DNA from: Bradyrhizobium sp. Ec3.3
Lineage (GTDB): Bacteria > Pseudomonadota > Alphaproteobacteria > Rhizobiales > Xanthobacteraceae
Direction: 5' to 3'
Length of the DNA: 47,878 nucleotides
Assembly: GCF_000472925.1 (NCBI RefSeq)
Contig: NZ_AXAS01000064.1
Coordinates: 1 to 47,878 of the forward strand
The notes under the pieces are model-generated. The model saw nothing but the letters and a program-made list of their open reading frames with translations. It was not told the origin of the DNA and did no database searches. Every line of letters begins with the position of its first letter. The stretch's first letter is position 1. Below, piece by piece: positions 1 to 7,071 of this stretch. A program made the position numbers and the translations under genes.

Positions 1-155
1 AGATCACGCCAGGGAGAGCCCGTACGAACGATCCAAAGTACCCCTTCCACGAACATCCGGTTGTCGCGTCCGGTCGAACCTTTCTGGTCAGGTCGACCTA
101 TGATGAGCGGTGCCATGCGCTCCCAGGCCGCGTCGCTCAGCACCAAACGATCCAT
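1..155 (-). CDS. IS5-family transposase, N-terminal fragment (runs off window)
   Basis: Reading the minus strand from the ATG at 155 gives about 51 residues beginning MDRLVLSDAAWERMAPLI and containing GRPDQKGSTGRDNRMFVEG and GSPWRDL. This is the N-terminal DUF4096-like region of IS5-family transposases, in which an N-terminal helical domain precedes the DDE catalytic core. The DDE residues would lie beyond base 1, so activity cannot be judged. No frameshift is seen in the visible part. The family match is by recognition of the conserved GVLWIVRTGSPWRDL block. Confidence 0.8.
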   Translation of the reverse strand, partial: MDRLVLSDAAWERMAPLIIGRPDQKGSTGRDNRMFVEGVLWIVRTGSPWRD

Positions 156-217
156 CACACCCAAGGCCGGCTCCCAAAAAGAAGCCTTGAATCTGATTTG
201 CTCTCAAAAGGGAATCC
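1..217 (-). mobile_element. IS5-family insertion sequence, one end, truncated by window edge
   Basis: The minus strand encodes the start of an IS5-type transposase (see the CDS at 1-155). About 60 bases upstream of its start codon the sequence reaches a likely terminal end, reading GGATTCCCTTTTGAGAGC from the outside inward at 217-200. It is followed by TTAG at 218-221, which fits the YTAR target duplication known for the IS5 group. The opposite end, and therefore the matching inverted repeat and the second TTAG, lies outside the window, so the exact boundary is inferred. Confidence 0.5.
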
Positions 218-352
218 TTAGAGTCCACACCACCTAGGGCATCCCTAATTCACCTCGAGGAATGTAGCTCAACGGGCAGACAGCGCTATTGACCGACCAT
301 AGGATGGCCGGCGGGTGACACGGATCGTTGCCCATCGCAAAATGTCCCCTTT

Positions 353-386
353 GCCCGCCCTCGCCCGGGGGCGGGCTCTTTCTTTT
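353..386 (+). terminator. intrinsic terminator-like hairpin
   Basis: GCCCGCC at 353-359 pairs with GGCGGGC at 370-376 and is followed by TCTTTCTTTT. No gene is recognised directly upstream. It is one of three similar hairpins in the gene-poor stretch from 222 to 851, where I see no convincing coding region. Confidence 0.55.
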
Positions 387-398
387 GATGGAGATCTG

Positions 399-424
399 TC
401 CGCCGGTTCGCTGGCGGGCTTTTC
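399..424 (+). terminator. intrinsic terminator-like hairpin
   Basis: TCCGCC at 399-404 pairs with GGCGGG at 413-418 (one T-G pair, 8-base loop), followed by CTTTTCC. It lies only about 15 bases after the previous hairpin. No gene is recognised between them. Confidence 0.4.
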
Positions 425-742
425 CTTATCGAGGCGCGGGCAATATGCGCCGACGCCTTCGGCGCCGAGTCCGTTCCCGAACCTTCACCAACGCCCGCAC
501 CGCGACTCGGAGTTTCGATCTGCCTGCCATTGAGAGTCCCCGTCTCTTTGCCAGCCCCTCCTAGCTTCATCAGCGTTTGGATTCGGGCCAGTGCATGGCG
601 GCCACACCGGCGGGCTTTTTCTTGCACCTCCGTGAACTACATCACAGGCGCAACCAGGGACCGTTCTGTATTATCCCCTCCTGTGGGTGTTCGAAATCGC
701 CGTACGATCCTCAGCCTGCGGCGCGTTTCGCTCCCTAACCTT

Positions 743-769
743 GAGCCCGCCCTAGTCGGCGGGCTTTTT
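743..769 (+). terminator. intrinsic terminator
   Basis: GCCCGCC at 745-751 and GGCGGGC at 758-764 form a perfect 7-bp stem with a 6-base loop, followed by TTTTT. It has the same stem sequence as the hairpin at 353-376. No gene is recognised upstream on the plus strand, so it may be a relic of a lost transcription unit. Confidence 0.65.
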
Positions 770-797
770 CATGTGGCCCCACATGTGGCCCAGATTG

Positions 798-818
798 AAA
801 AAGCGCCGTTTTCGGCGC
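798..818 (-). terminator. intrinsic terminator downstream of tRNA-Asn
   Basis: On the minus strand GCGCCG, AAAA loop, CGGCGC is followed by TTTTTC. It begins about 35 bases after the 3' end of tRNA-Asn and is placed and oriented to end its transcript. Confidence 0.7.
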
Positions 819-851
819 CCTGGAACTTCCAGCTAAGTACTTGATTTTATT

Positions 852-926
852 TGGCTCCCCGGGCTGGATTCGAACCAGCGACCATCCGATTAACAGTCGG
901 ATGCTCTACCGCTGAGCTACCGAGGA
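852..926 (-). tRNA. tRNA-Asn (GUU)
   Basis: The minus strand folds as a standard tRNA. The acceptor is TCCTCGG paired with CCGGGGA, the D-arm is AGCTCAGCGGTAGAGC, the anticodon loop has GTT inside CCGACTGTTAATCGG, and the T-arm is GCTGGTTCGAATCCAGC. It ends with discriminator G and an encoded CCA at 852-854. Total length is 75 nt. The anticodon GUU reads asparagine codons. A terminator follows at 798-818. Confidence 0.95.
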
Positions 927-1080
927 AAAGGGCGAACCGACGTTCGCGCGCGGCTGCGTATAACAAAGCCTCCGGCGCTTGCAAAGGACGAATTCGTCAT
1001 ATCCTCGCCATCACGAGGGAGGGCGCGCGTCCCCTCCCCGCCGGTCCTGCTGTGGGCGCGAACGCGCCGTGATCCGACGC

Positions 1081-1449
1081 TCACTCCGCAATGAAGGAGG
1101 TCGTCTTGGTACCGGGGTCGTAGCGCAGCCTCAGGACGTTGAACTTGCAGAGGTTGACGTTCTTCCACAGCACGGATTCGTTGTAGTTCTGCCAGTCGAC
1201 GCGGATGTTCCAGACGCATCCTTCATCGTCGTCGTCGAACTCGACATAAGTGCTCGCCTGGTTCTGCAAGGTCTTGTCGAGCTCGTTGTCCCATTCGTCC
1301 AGACCATCGTCCGGCGAATTGAAGCCGAGAAACTTGATGGCGTAGCCGGTCTCGTTGACGACGGAGACGTTGCGGGAATCCGCGGCCTGCGACGGCGCGG
1401 CTGCGACCGAGAGACCGAGTGCAATGAGTGCAGACAGAAAATATTTCAT
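1081..1449 (-). CDS. small secreted protein of unknown function
   Basis: The protein has 122 residues, starting MKYFLSALIALGLSVAAAPSQA, a typical Sec signal peptide with cleavage expected after AQA or nearby. The frame is open further upstream, but the ATG at 1449 is chosen because it starts the signal peptide and is preceded by GGGGC. The mature part begins with NVSVVNETGYAIKFLGF and is acidic (EFDDDDEG). Two cysteines, in GCVWNIRV and NLCKFNVLRL, are likely to form a disulfide. It resembles a family of short periplasmic Rhizobiales proteins with a V-x-N-x-TG-Y start and a C-x-W/Y-D/N-hydrophobic core, with no established function. It may follow the flotillin operon or have its own promoter in the 229-base gap. 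Confidence 0.7.
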   Translation of the reverse strand: MKYFLSALIALGLSVAAAPSQAADSRNVSVVNETGYAIKFLGFNSPDDGLDEWDNELDKTLQNQASTYVEFDDDDEGCVWNIRVDWQNYNESVLWKNVNLCKFNVLRLRYDPGTKTTSFIAE

Positions 1450-1678
1450 GAGAGCCCCAATGAAAAAGAACATCCGCCGCCTGCCCATCCTGGGCGCAGG
1501 TGCCGGGGCAACAAATGGCGTTGCCTTGCAAAACTCGTCCGGAGAGCGATCGAAAGGTTCAACACACGATCGACCTGCACTCCGGAACGGTACGCCACGC
1601 GAGAAGCGCACGGCCTGTTCTTATCGACTAGGGCTCACGCCAGCAATGAATGGGCATTCATAGCCGACGCATCACAGC

Positions 1679-3382
1679 CTACTCTGCTGCGTCGGTTGTC
1701 TGAGGCGCGGGCACGCTTGCCGCAACCTCGACCGCAGCACCATTGCTCTTGCCGGCGACCGCGCCGACCAGCGCCTTCACGGGATCCTCACCCGGCGCAA
1801 ATCCGCTCTGGCGCAGGATCTCGTCGATCATCGGCCGCAGCGCATGCACCTTCAACAGCTCGCCGGCGAGACCTTCGCCGAAGCCGGCATTGCTGCCGTT
1901 CGCACCACTGCCGCCGAACGCGCCACCAGTGTGCAGGATGCGAACGTCCTTGATGTTGGCGATCGGCTTCACCATCTCGGCGAGCGCCGAGGGCATCATC
2001 TCGATCCGCTTCTTGGCGATCTCGAAATCGATCACGTTGCTGCCGAGCTTGTTCTGCGCCTCGTTCTTCATGGTGATGACGGCCGCCTCGGCTTCACCGA
2101 TGTTCTTGACGCCGACTGCCTTGATCTTGTTGGCCTCGGCTTCCGCGCTCGCGAGCGTCTTGGTGGCCTCGGCGCGGTCGAGCGCCGCCTTCTTCTCGGC
2201 TTCGGCCGCAACGATCAGCTCGGTCGATTTGCGTTCGGCCTCGGTGCGTGCGGCGAGCACCTGGGTCAGGCGGGCGCGGTCGGCAACCTCGACCGCGCGT
2301 GCGGTCACGACCTTTTCCTCCGCGGACACGGCCACGGCTTCCGCAGTCTTGGCTTCGGCGACGGCTTCGGAGGTCTGCTTGCTCTTGGCGGCGATCTGGA
2401 TCTCGTTCTCCTGCGTCGCGATCTGGATTTCGCGCTGCGCGTCGGTCTTGCGCTTGTTGATCGCGAGATCGGATTCGATCACCGCCGTTTCCTTGATCTG
2501 CTTGGCGCCGGCCTCCTTCTCGGCGACCGCGCGGTCGGTGTCGATGCGGGCGTTCTCTTCCGTGAGGCGCGCGGTCTGTGTCGCGGTGGCGACTTCCGCG
2601 CGGGTGCTCGCGGTCTTGTTGGCGATGTCGCGCTCCTGTGAGAGCTCGGCCTCCTTCTTGGTGCGCTCGATCCCAAGGGTCTGCTGCCGCGCCTCGAGGT
2701 CCTTTTGTGCGATCGCCACCTCGTTGTCGCGGACGATGGCGTTGCGGTCGCGCCGGCGGGTCTCGGTGATGGTCTTGAGCTGGGTGAGACCCTCCGCGTC
2801 GAAGAAGTTTTCCGGGTTGAAGAACTTGACGTCGGTCTGGTCGAGCTTTGTCAACGACACCGACTCCAGCTCAAGACCGTTGGACTTGACGTCGGATTCC
2901 ACGGTCGCCTGCACGTGCTTGACGAAATCGCTGCGCTTCTCCTGCAGTTCCAGGATGGTCATGGTGGCTGCCACCGAACGCAGGCCGTCGACGAATTTGG
3001 CTTCGACCTGGTTGCGCAGCGCTTCGGCGTCATTGGTCAGCGCGCCCAGCGTCTGGCTCGCCAGCGCAATGCTCTCATCGTCGGGGCGGACGCGGACATA
3101 GAACTCGGCGACGATGTCGACGCGCAGGCGATCCTTGGTGATCAGGGATTCCCGCTCCTTGCGCTCGACCGTGAGCCGCAGCGTCTTCAGGTTGACGCTA
3201 GCATAGGAGTGGAAGATCGGCAGGATCATGGCGCCACCGTCGAGCACGACCTTCTTGCCACCGAGGCCGGTGCGGACGAACGCTTCGTCGCGCGTGGCGC
3301 GCTTGTAGAGGGTGGTGAAGACGATGCCCAGGACGAGGATCAGCGCAACGCCGATCATGGCCGGGACTGCGATGTCAAACAT
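1679..3382 (-). CDS. yqiK: flotillin-family membrane scaffold protein (YqiK-like)
   Basis: The protein has 567 residues. One N-terminal membrane segment (about residues 8-26) is followed by an SPFH/band-7 domain (about 30-200) that contains the FFDAEGLTQL element. A very long Ala/Glu/Lys-rich coiled coil (about 205-440) carries repeated AEA and KKAALDRAEA patterns. A short Gly-rich linker and a C-terminal oligomerisation-like region follow. Flotillins form large ring or cage assemblies on the inner membrane and organise functional microdomains. The start is the ATG at 3382, with GGAG upstream. It lies 11 bases after the stop of the YqiJ-like gene, so the two are co-transcribed and very likely work together, as in the enterobacterial yqiJ-yqiK pair. 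Confidence 0.92.
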   Translation of the reverse strand: MFDIAVPAMIGVALILVLGIVFTTLYKRATRDEAFVRTGLGGKKVVLDGGAMILPIFHSYASVNLKTLRLTVERKERESLITKDRLRVDIVAEFYVRVRPDDESIALASQTLGALTNDAEALRNQVEAKFVDGLRSVAATMTILELQEKRSDFVKHVQATVESDVKSNGLELESVSLTKLDQTDVKFFNPENFFDAEGLTQLKTITETRRRDRNAIVRDNEVAIAQKDLEARQQTLGIERTKKEAELSQERDIANKTASTRAEVATATQTARLTEENARIDTDRAVAEKEAGAKQIKETAVIESDLAINKRKTDAQREIQIATQENEIQIAAKSKQTSEAVAEAKTAEAVAVSAEEKVVTARAVEVADRARLTQVLAARTEAERKSTELIVAAEAEKKAALDRAEATKTLASAEAEANKIKAVGVKNIGEAEAAVITMKNEAQNKLGSNVIDFEIAKKRIEMMPSALAEMVKPIANIKDVRILHTGGAFGGSGANGSNAGFGEGLAGELLKVHALRPMIDEILRQSGFAPGEDPVKALVGAVAGKSNGAAVEVAASVPAPQTTDAAE

Positions 3383-3393
3383 AGATTTCTCCG

Positions 3394-4065
3394 CTAATTA
3401 CTTTGCTGATTGCTTAGAGTGGATTTGGATGGTTTGAGTTCATCGTCGGCTTTCACCGCCAAAAAGCGGGTGCCGACGCGATCGACCAGCAGGACGAGGC
3501 TTCCCTGCGCCAGCGGCTCGGACGAAGGCGCCGCGACCGCCCAGACGAAATGCCGGTTGCCATGGACGTCGGCGACGCTGACGCGGCCGGGCGGCCCCTG
3601 GTCCAGGGGCCCGATGACGACCTCGCCGACACGACCGACGAGATCTCCGAGGCCGACGGCATAGCTTTCGTCCTTTGGAATGATCCTGGCGATGAAGCCG
3701 CTGGAGATGCGCACCAGCGGAATTGACGCGACCACCGCGCCGAGCGAGGCGACGCTCGCCGGCAAGGGGCCGGCAACCATCCGCGCAATATCCTGGATCA
3801 GGAAGCCGGTGATCGAAAAGGCGCCGAGGAACAGCAGGAGGAAGATCAACAGTGGCACGCCACCGAGATTGATCCAGGAGATGGCGTTGATCACACCATT
3901 GTCGCTGTGGTGGCCGAAATCGATGTTGGTGCCTAGGATCTCGCTCAGGGAAGCCCCGACCATCATCGAGACCACCTCGACCGATCCGACGATGACGATC
4001 ATGGCCGCCGCGATTGCGAACGGCCTGACCTCCGGCGCCATTACATGTTCGAGCAATGTGCTCAT
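3394..4065 (-). CDS. yqiJ: YqiJ-like inner-membrane protein with C-terminal OB-fold
   Basis: The protein has 223 residues. Hydrophobic segments lie at about 16-38, 66-90 and 95-120. A C-terminal soluble domain of about 75 residues (GDLVGRVGEVVIGPLDQG, GRVSVADVHGNRHFVWA) has the pattern of the NfeD/YqiJ OB-fold. NfeD-type and YqiJ proteins are regularly encoded next to flotillins and are thought to be membrane partners of the ring. The gene starts 10 bases after the stop of the PspA frame and ends 11 bases before the flotillin start, giving a tight operon. The C-terminal tail is polar and Ser-rich. Assignment is by domain pattern and context. Confidence 0.85.
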   Translation of the reverse strand: MSTLLEHVMAPEVRPFAIAAAMIVIVGSVEVVSMMVGASLSEILGTNIDFGHHSDNGVINAISWINLGGVPLLIFLLLFLGAFSITGFLIQDIARMVAGPLPASVASLGAVVASIPLVRISSGFIARIIPKDESYAVGLGDLVGRVGEVVIGPLDQGPPGRVSVADVHGNRHFVWAVAAPSSEPLAQGSLVLLVDRVGTRFLAVKADDELKPSKSTLSNQQSN

Positions 4066-4075
4066 GGGAGCGAAC

Positions 4076-4744
4076 TCAGGAGCGCGTCTTCAACCGCGCA
4101 AGCCTTGTCGCAATCTCCTTGTCGCGATGCAACGCGCTGAGCTCGTCGATGTCGCTCGAAAACGGAATGCCCGCCGGCACGCCGGTGGCCCGCGCCACCG
4201 CCTTGCCCGCACGCAGCGCCTTTGCTGCGGCCGAGTTGCCGGTCTGTTTCTTCGACGTTTCGGTCGAATGCGTGCCGGCGGCCGCCTCGCTTTTTTCGAG
4301 GTCGGCGCGCCGCTGCTCGGCATCCTGGAGTGCCGAGAGCACCGCGCGCAGCGAGGTGACGCATTGCTCGATCTTCTCGTTGTTCTCGTCGATCGCGCGC
4401 GACAGCACCTCGAACTGCGCTTCGAGGTCCATCTGCCGCGCGATGCCGGCGCGGGCGAGGTCGTCACGGCTGTCGTCGATCGCGCCCTGGATCTTCTCGG
4501 CAAGATCGGTCATCGCGCGCTCGATCTCGCTGCGCCGGGCGTTCAGCCGATATTCCTCGGCGCGCGCGGCCGCGAGCGCCTCGCGCGCTTCGTTCTCCGC
4601 GTTCTCGATCTCGCGGATGGCCTGGCCCACGACCTTCAGCTTGTTCTTGCCTTCGGCCTGCTCGATCGCGTCATAGGCGATGCCCGCGATCAGGCGCCCG
4701 ACCCGGGACAGGAAGTTCTCGGGGGCGGCAGCGATGGTATCCAT
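4076..4744 (-). CDS. pspA: PspA/IM30-family membrane-stress protein (internal start)
   Basis: From the ATG at 4744 the frame gives 222 residues, the usual PspA length. The N-terminus NFLSRVGRLIAGIAYDAIEQ is an amphipathic membrane-binding helix. It is followed by long charged coiled-coil helices (KLKVVGQAIREIENAENEAREAL and onward) and a tail with IPFSSDIDEL. PspA/IM30 proteins assemble on stressed membranes, limit proton leakage and resemble ESCRT-III. GAGGAGGAGAACGCC precedes this ATG and is a near-ideal ribosome binding site, so translation from here is likely whether or not the upstream codons are also read. Downstream genes are the YqiJ-like protein (10-base gap) and the flotillin, a combination known from other PspA loci. 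Confidence 0.88.
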   Translation of the reverse strand: MDTIAAAPENFLSRVGRLIAGIAYDAIEQAEGKNKLKVVGQAIREIENAENEAREALAAARAEEYRLNARRSEIERAMTDLAEKIQGAIDDSRDDLARAGIARQMDLEAQFEVLSRAIDENNEKIEQCVTSLRAVLSALQDAEQRRADLEKSEAAAGTHSTETSKKQTGNSAAAKALRAGKAVARATGVPAGIPFSSDIDELSALHRDKEIATRLARLKTRS

Positions 4745-5239
4745 GGCGTTCTCCTCCTCTGGCAGATTGTTCGGCGTGACGCCGTAGTGAATTTCGAAAC
4801 CGTCGTCGGTCCGGATCAGATGGGCGGGCACGCTTTGTCCCCAGCCCTCGGCGTAGCCGACGTAATCGAACGGCACGCTGAAGCGCCCCTGCACGGTGGC
4901 GATGGAGATCGTGGTCGGGCCCTTGAGCTTGGCGAGCTTGTCGTCGAGCGGCAGCCGCCGGCCGCTTGCCGCGCGATAGTCGGCGCGGTCGCGCAGGCCC
5001 AGCGTTACCAGGCGTGACGGCAGCCCGGTCTGTTTTCGGATCGCGTCGTAGGCGTGGGCATGCAGCAGCACGACGTTGGAGCCCACATTATGCGTGCGGG
5101 CAACCTCCTCCAGGATCTCCATCATGCGGTCATAGGCCTCGAAGGTCGCCTCCAGCGCGGCTTTGACGGCCGGCTCAGGGGCGAGCCTGTAACGCAGCGC
5201 GGATGGCGCTTGTCGGGGCGATGGGCTCACGGAAAGCAC
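4076..5239 (-). CDS. composite ORF: TnpB N-terminal-like region continuous with PspA/IM30
   Basis: This is a 387-codon frame with GTG start at 5239. Residues 166-387 are a complete PspA. Residues 1-165 look like the N-terminal half of a TnpB/IS605 OrfB protein: YRLAPEP near the start (17-23), a helical stretch AALEATFEAYDRMMEI (27-42), LPSRLV (73-78), then LPLDDKLAKLKG (96-107), TVQGRFSVPF (115-124), GY (128-129) and DDGFEI (145-150). In TnpB proteins the matching blocks precede the RuvC nuclease; here the RuvC domain is absent and PspA follows directly. No stop separates the two parts, so either a fusion is made or PspA is also initiated internally at 4744. GTG at 5230 is an alternative start; neither has a clear Shine-Dalgarno sequence. 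Homology to TnpB is my own alignment by eye. Confidence 0.7.
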   Translation of the reverse strand: MLSVSPSPRQAPSALRYRLAPEPAVKAALEATFEAYDRMMEILEEVARTHNVGSNVVLLHAHAYDAIRKQTGLPSRLVTLGLRDRADYRAASGRRLPLDDKLAKLKGPTTISIATVQGRFSVPFDYVGYAEGWGQSVPAHLIRTDDGFEIHYGVTPNNLPEEENAMDTIAAAPENFLSRVGRLIAGIAYDAIEQAEGKNKLKVVGQAIREIENAENEAREALAAARAEEYRLNARRSEIERAMTDLAEKIQGAIDDSRDDLARAGIARQMDLEAQFEVLSRAIDENNEKIEQCVTSLRAVLSALQDAEQRRADLEKSEAAAGTHSTETSKKQTGNSAAAKALRAGKAVARATGVPAGIPFSSDIDELSALHRDKEIATRLARLKTRS

Positions 5240-5240
5240 T

Positions 5241-5261
5241 AAAGCACCATTTTGGTGCTTT
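5241..5261. promoter_or_regulatory. perfect inverted repeat at start of PspA operon (NtrC-box-like operator)
   Basis: AAAGCACCA, TTT, TGGTGCTTT is a perfect 9-bp inverted repeat. It ends two bases before the GTG at 5239. A further AAAGCACT half-copy lies at 5233-5240. The core GCACC-N5-GGTGC has the form of known NtrC enhancer boxes, but its position at the start codon fits an operator or a structured leader better than an upstream activating site. I found no -24/-12 sigma-54 promoter nearby. The regulator is unknown. Confidence 0.5.
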
Positions 5262-5529
5262 ACAAGGGGGATCGACGATCACGTTCCACTGATCCTTATG
5301 CACTGTATTGGTTAGTCGCCGCTGATACCGGCGGCGTTCAAGGCGGCCGGTCACTGATAGATCACCGCCGATCAAGACTTCTTGCACGCGGTGGTTGCAA
5401 TTTTCATCGAAATGGGAACGGCCGGCAGCGGCCACGCACAGCTTGTCCGCAGCATATCCACAGGGCAACGGCGTCGATTTCGACTGTACATGCGCCAACT
5501 TGCTGCGCACGAACCCACAGGTGGCCGGC

Positions 5530-5790
5530 TCAGCCGCCCGCCTGCTCGAACACGGCGCGGCAGGCCTCGCTCAGGCTCGTCTTGTTGCGCCTCAGGCACG
5601 CGGTGATGGCGCGGACGTTGGGGATCTCGCCGGCGCAGAGGCGATAGACGTCGGGGGTGCAGGCCCGGCGCTGCTCGGGCGTGCCTTGCGCATGAGCGGC
5701 GGAAGCAAACAGCGTCAGGAACAATCCGAGAGTCGAGGCCCGGCGGGCCCGGCTCTTCACGCCTGCGAACTTCAGGAACCTCGCCTTCAT
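5530..5790 (-). CDS. small secreted cysteine-containing protein, unknown function
   Basis: The protein has 86 residues. A basic N-terminus (MKARFLKFAGVKSRARRAS) is followed by a hydrophobic stretch TLGLFLTLFASAAHAQ, a signal peptide. The mature part is short: TPEQRRACTPDVYRLCAGEIPNVRAITACLRRNKTSLSEACRAVF, with four cysteines in a pattern like a Cys-rich (GLG1-type) repeat. It is common in Bradyrhizobium-like genomes by recognition, without known function. The start ATG at 5790 is preceded by GGGAG. It is transcribed towards the PspA operon, from which it is separated by about 290 bases. Confidence 0.75.
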   Translation of the reverse strand: MKARFLKFAGVKSRARRASTLGLFLTLFASAAHAQGTPEQRRACTPDVYRLCAGEIPNVRAITACLRRNKTSLSEACRAVFEQAGG

Positions 5791-5902
5791 GACTGACGTC
5801 TCCCGTCGGCTTCGCCCCCCGGCCCACCTCGGCCGGCGTCACGTCAGACTTACGGGAAAGAAACTTCTGGGAATGTGATCTCTTTCACACTGTCCGGGCG
5901 GT

Positions 5903-5928
5903 GGAACCGCCTAGCTTCCGCGCGGGTT
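5903..5928 (+). promoter_or_regulatory. possible EcfG-type general-stress promoter
   Basis: GGAAC at 5903-5907 and GTT at 5926-5928 are separated by 18 bases, close to the GGAAC-N16/17-cGTT pattern of alphaproteobacterial EcfG sigma factors. It lies about 125 bases upstream of the small gene at 6054. Such short motifs occur by chance, so this is only a candidate. Confidence 0.25.
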
Positions 5929-6053
5929 TCTTAGGGAAACGCTAACCAATCGAGCGCCGATCGCCGGATCGATAAAATTCGATCGATCCGCTCAATTGGG
6001 AAAAAAGCCGGTTTTGCGAATTTGCGCCGTCGGGACTGAGTCCGGAGGATGCG

Positions 6054-6233
6054 ATGAGCGAAGCCGAGTTCAACTTGCTGCTGGATGCCGTGCGGGCCGC
6101 CATCGAGCCCGTGCCGGAGGAGGAATTCGTGCCCCGCTCGTGGAATTTTGACGCGCCGCTCAAAGCCGCCAACGATAACGAGGGCGCCTGGCCGCTGCTG
6201 CCGTTTCCGGATGGCTGGTACGCCGCCGGCTGA
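6054..6233 (+). CDS. small hypothetical protein (59 residues)
   Basis: The ATG at 6054 is preceded by TCCGGAGGATGCG, a strong Shine-Dalgarno sequence (GGAGGA). The protein is MSEAEFNLLLDAVRAAIEP, then an acidic VPEEEF, then VPRSWNFDAPLKAANDNEG, ending LLPFPDGWYAAG. There is no signal peptide or membrane segment. Codon use is like the neighbours. I do not recognise a functional family. The strong ribosome binding site and sensible composition are the reasons to call it. Confidence 0.55.
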   Translation: MSEAEFNLLLDAVRAAIEPVPEEEFVPRSWNFDAPLKAANDNEGAWPLLPFPDGWYAAG

Positions 6234-6289
6234 TCGCGACGTCCCGCGCTCCTCTCTCCGCTAGCTCCGCGTCCGGCGGAGTCAACCAA

Positions 6290-6442
6290 TCAGCTTTGGG
6301 TGCCCGACTGGTCGTCCGACTCACGCGGATCCCTGACGGGACCAGTGGACGGAAAGATGCTCTCATAGATCGCGCGGGCTTCCCGTATCAGTCGGGCCCG
6401 CTCGATCTCGGACTTCGGAATAAATCGGACGATCTCGCCCAC
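6290..6442 (-). CDS. small hypothetical protein (50 residues)
   Basis: A GTG start at 6442 with TGGAG 6-10 bases upstream gives VGEIVRFIPKSEIERARLIREARAIYESIF followed by a polar tail. The amphipathic E-R-x-R-L-I-R-E-A-R-A-I-Y block matches a very short protein family that I recognise from Bradyrhizobium genomes (MGEI-x-x-F-x-PKSE starts). No function is known. It is divergent from nothing obvious and stands alone between the 6054 gene and tRNA-Cys. Confidence 0.6.
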   Translation of the reverse strand: MGEIVRFIPKSEIERARLIREARAIYESIFPSTGPVRDPRESDDQSGTQS

Positions 6443-6637
6443 GTGCGCTCCAGGATTCTCGGTTCAAGGATTCATCATCCAGATCTAGGTGATGCGATCT
6501 TCATGCCAAGGCACCTGAATCGCGCTTAACCGCCAACCCCGGACAAATCCGGGTGAGTTCCGGGCGCGTCCCAGCATCCGGCGGAAAAAAGCCCCCGCGC
6601 GCCGGCGTAATTGTGCTGGGAAATCAGGAGTTTGTGA

Positions 6638-6711
6638 TGGAGGCCACGACCAGAATTGAACTGGTGTAAACGGTTTTGCAGACCGCTGCGTAACCACTCC
6701 GCCACGTGGCC
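6638..6711 (-). tRNA. tRNA-Cys (GCA)
   Basis: The minus strand folds as a standard tRNA. The acceptor is GGCCACG paired with CGTGGCC, the D-arm is TGGCGGAGTGGTTACGCA, the anticodon loop has GCA inside GCGGTCTGCAAAACCGT, and the T-arm is CCAGTTCAATTCTGG. It ends with discriminator T and an encoded CCA (74 nt). The GCA anticodon reads cysteine codons. Confidence 0.95.
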
Positions 6712-6814
6712 CCGTAAGGCCGGACTGATATAGGGGATCAAAGACTTAGGCAACCGCCTTCGTCCGACTTCCGATCAGTTGTGGAAGGTCGTCCAAATTG
6801 CGGCGGGGCGGCCG

Positions 6815-6898
6815 CTACCCAAACATCTGAGCGAGCTTGATGCTTGCACAGATGATCATCCCCCACAGCGCAAAATTAATCTCGAGCGCGGCGAGCAT
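6815..6898 (-). CDS. possible very small membrane protein (27 residues)
   Basis: The ATG at 6898 is preceded by AGGGAAAAGCGCTC. The peptide is MLAALEINFALWGMIICASI followed by KLAQMFG, a single hydrophobic helix. It resembles short single-pass proteins that I associate with Bradyrhizobium. The rest of the stretch 6712-7071 shows no other supportable gene. It is tentative because of its length. Confidence 0.4.
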   Translation of the reverse strand: MLAALEINFALWGMIICASIKLAQMFG

Positions 6899-7071
6899 GA
6901 GCGCTTTTCCCTGTGGCACCACTTTAGCCCGTGGTGCTCGATTTCTACGATCGCTCAGCCTTGCGATGGGCTCCAGCACATAATTTCGATTTTTTTTGCC
7001 GCGCCCGCCTTGGTCAGGTCACAAACGCGAACCAGCCGAGGCATCCGACTCAGAGGGCCAACAGCCGGGAG

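Noticed and set aside
262..350. tRNA-like stretch with a D-arm-like AGCTCAACGGGCAGA
   Set aside because: The acceptor stem and T-arm do not pair and no anticodon arm can be formed.
5262..5529. Sigma-54 (-24/-12) promoter upstream of the PspA operon
   Set aside because: No GG-N10-GC element with acceptable flanks was found on the minus strand despite the NtrC-like palindrome.
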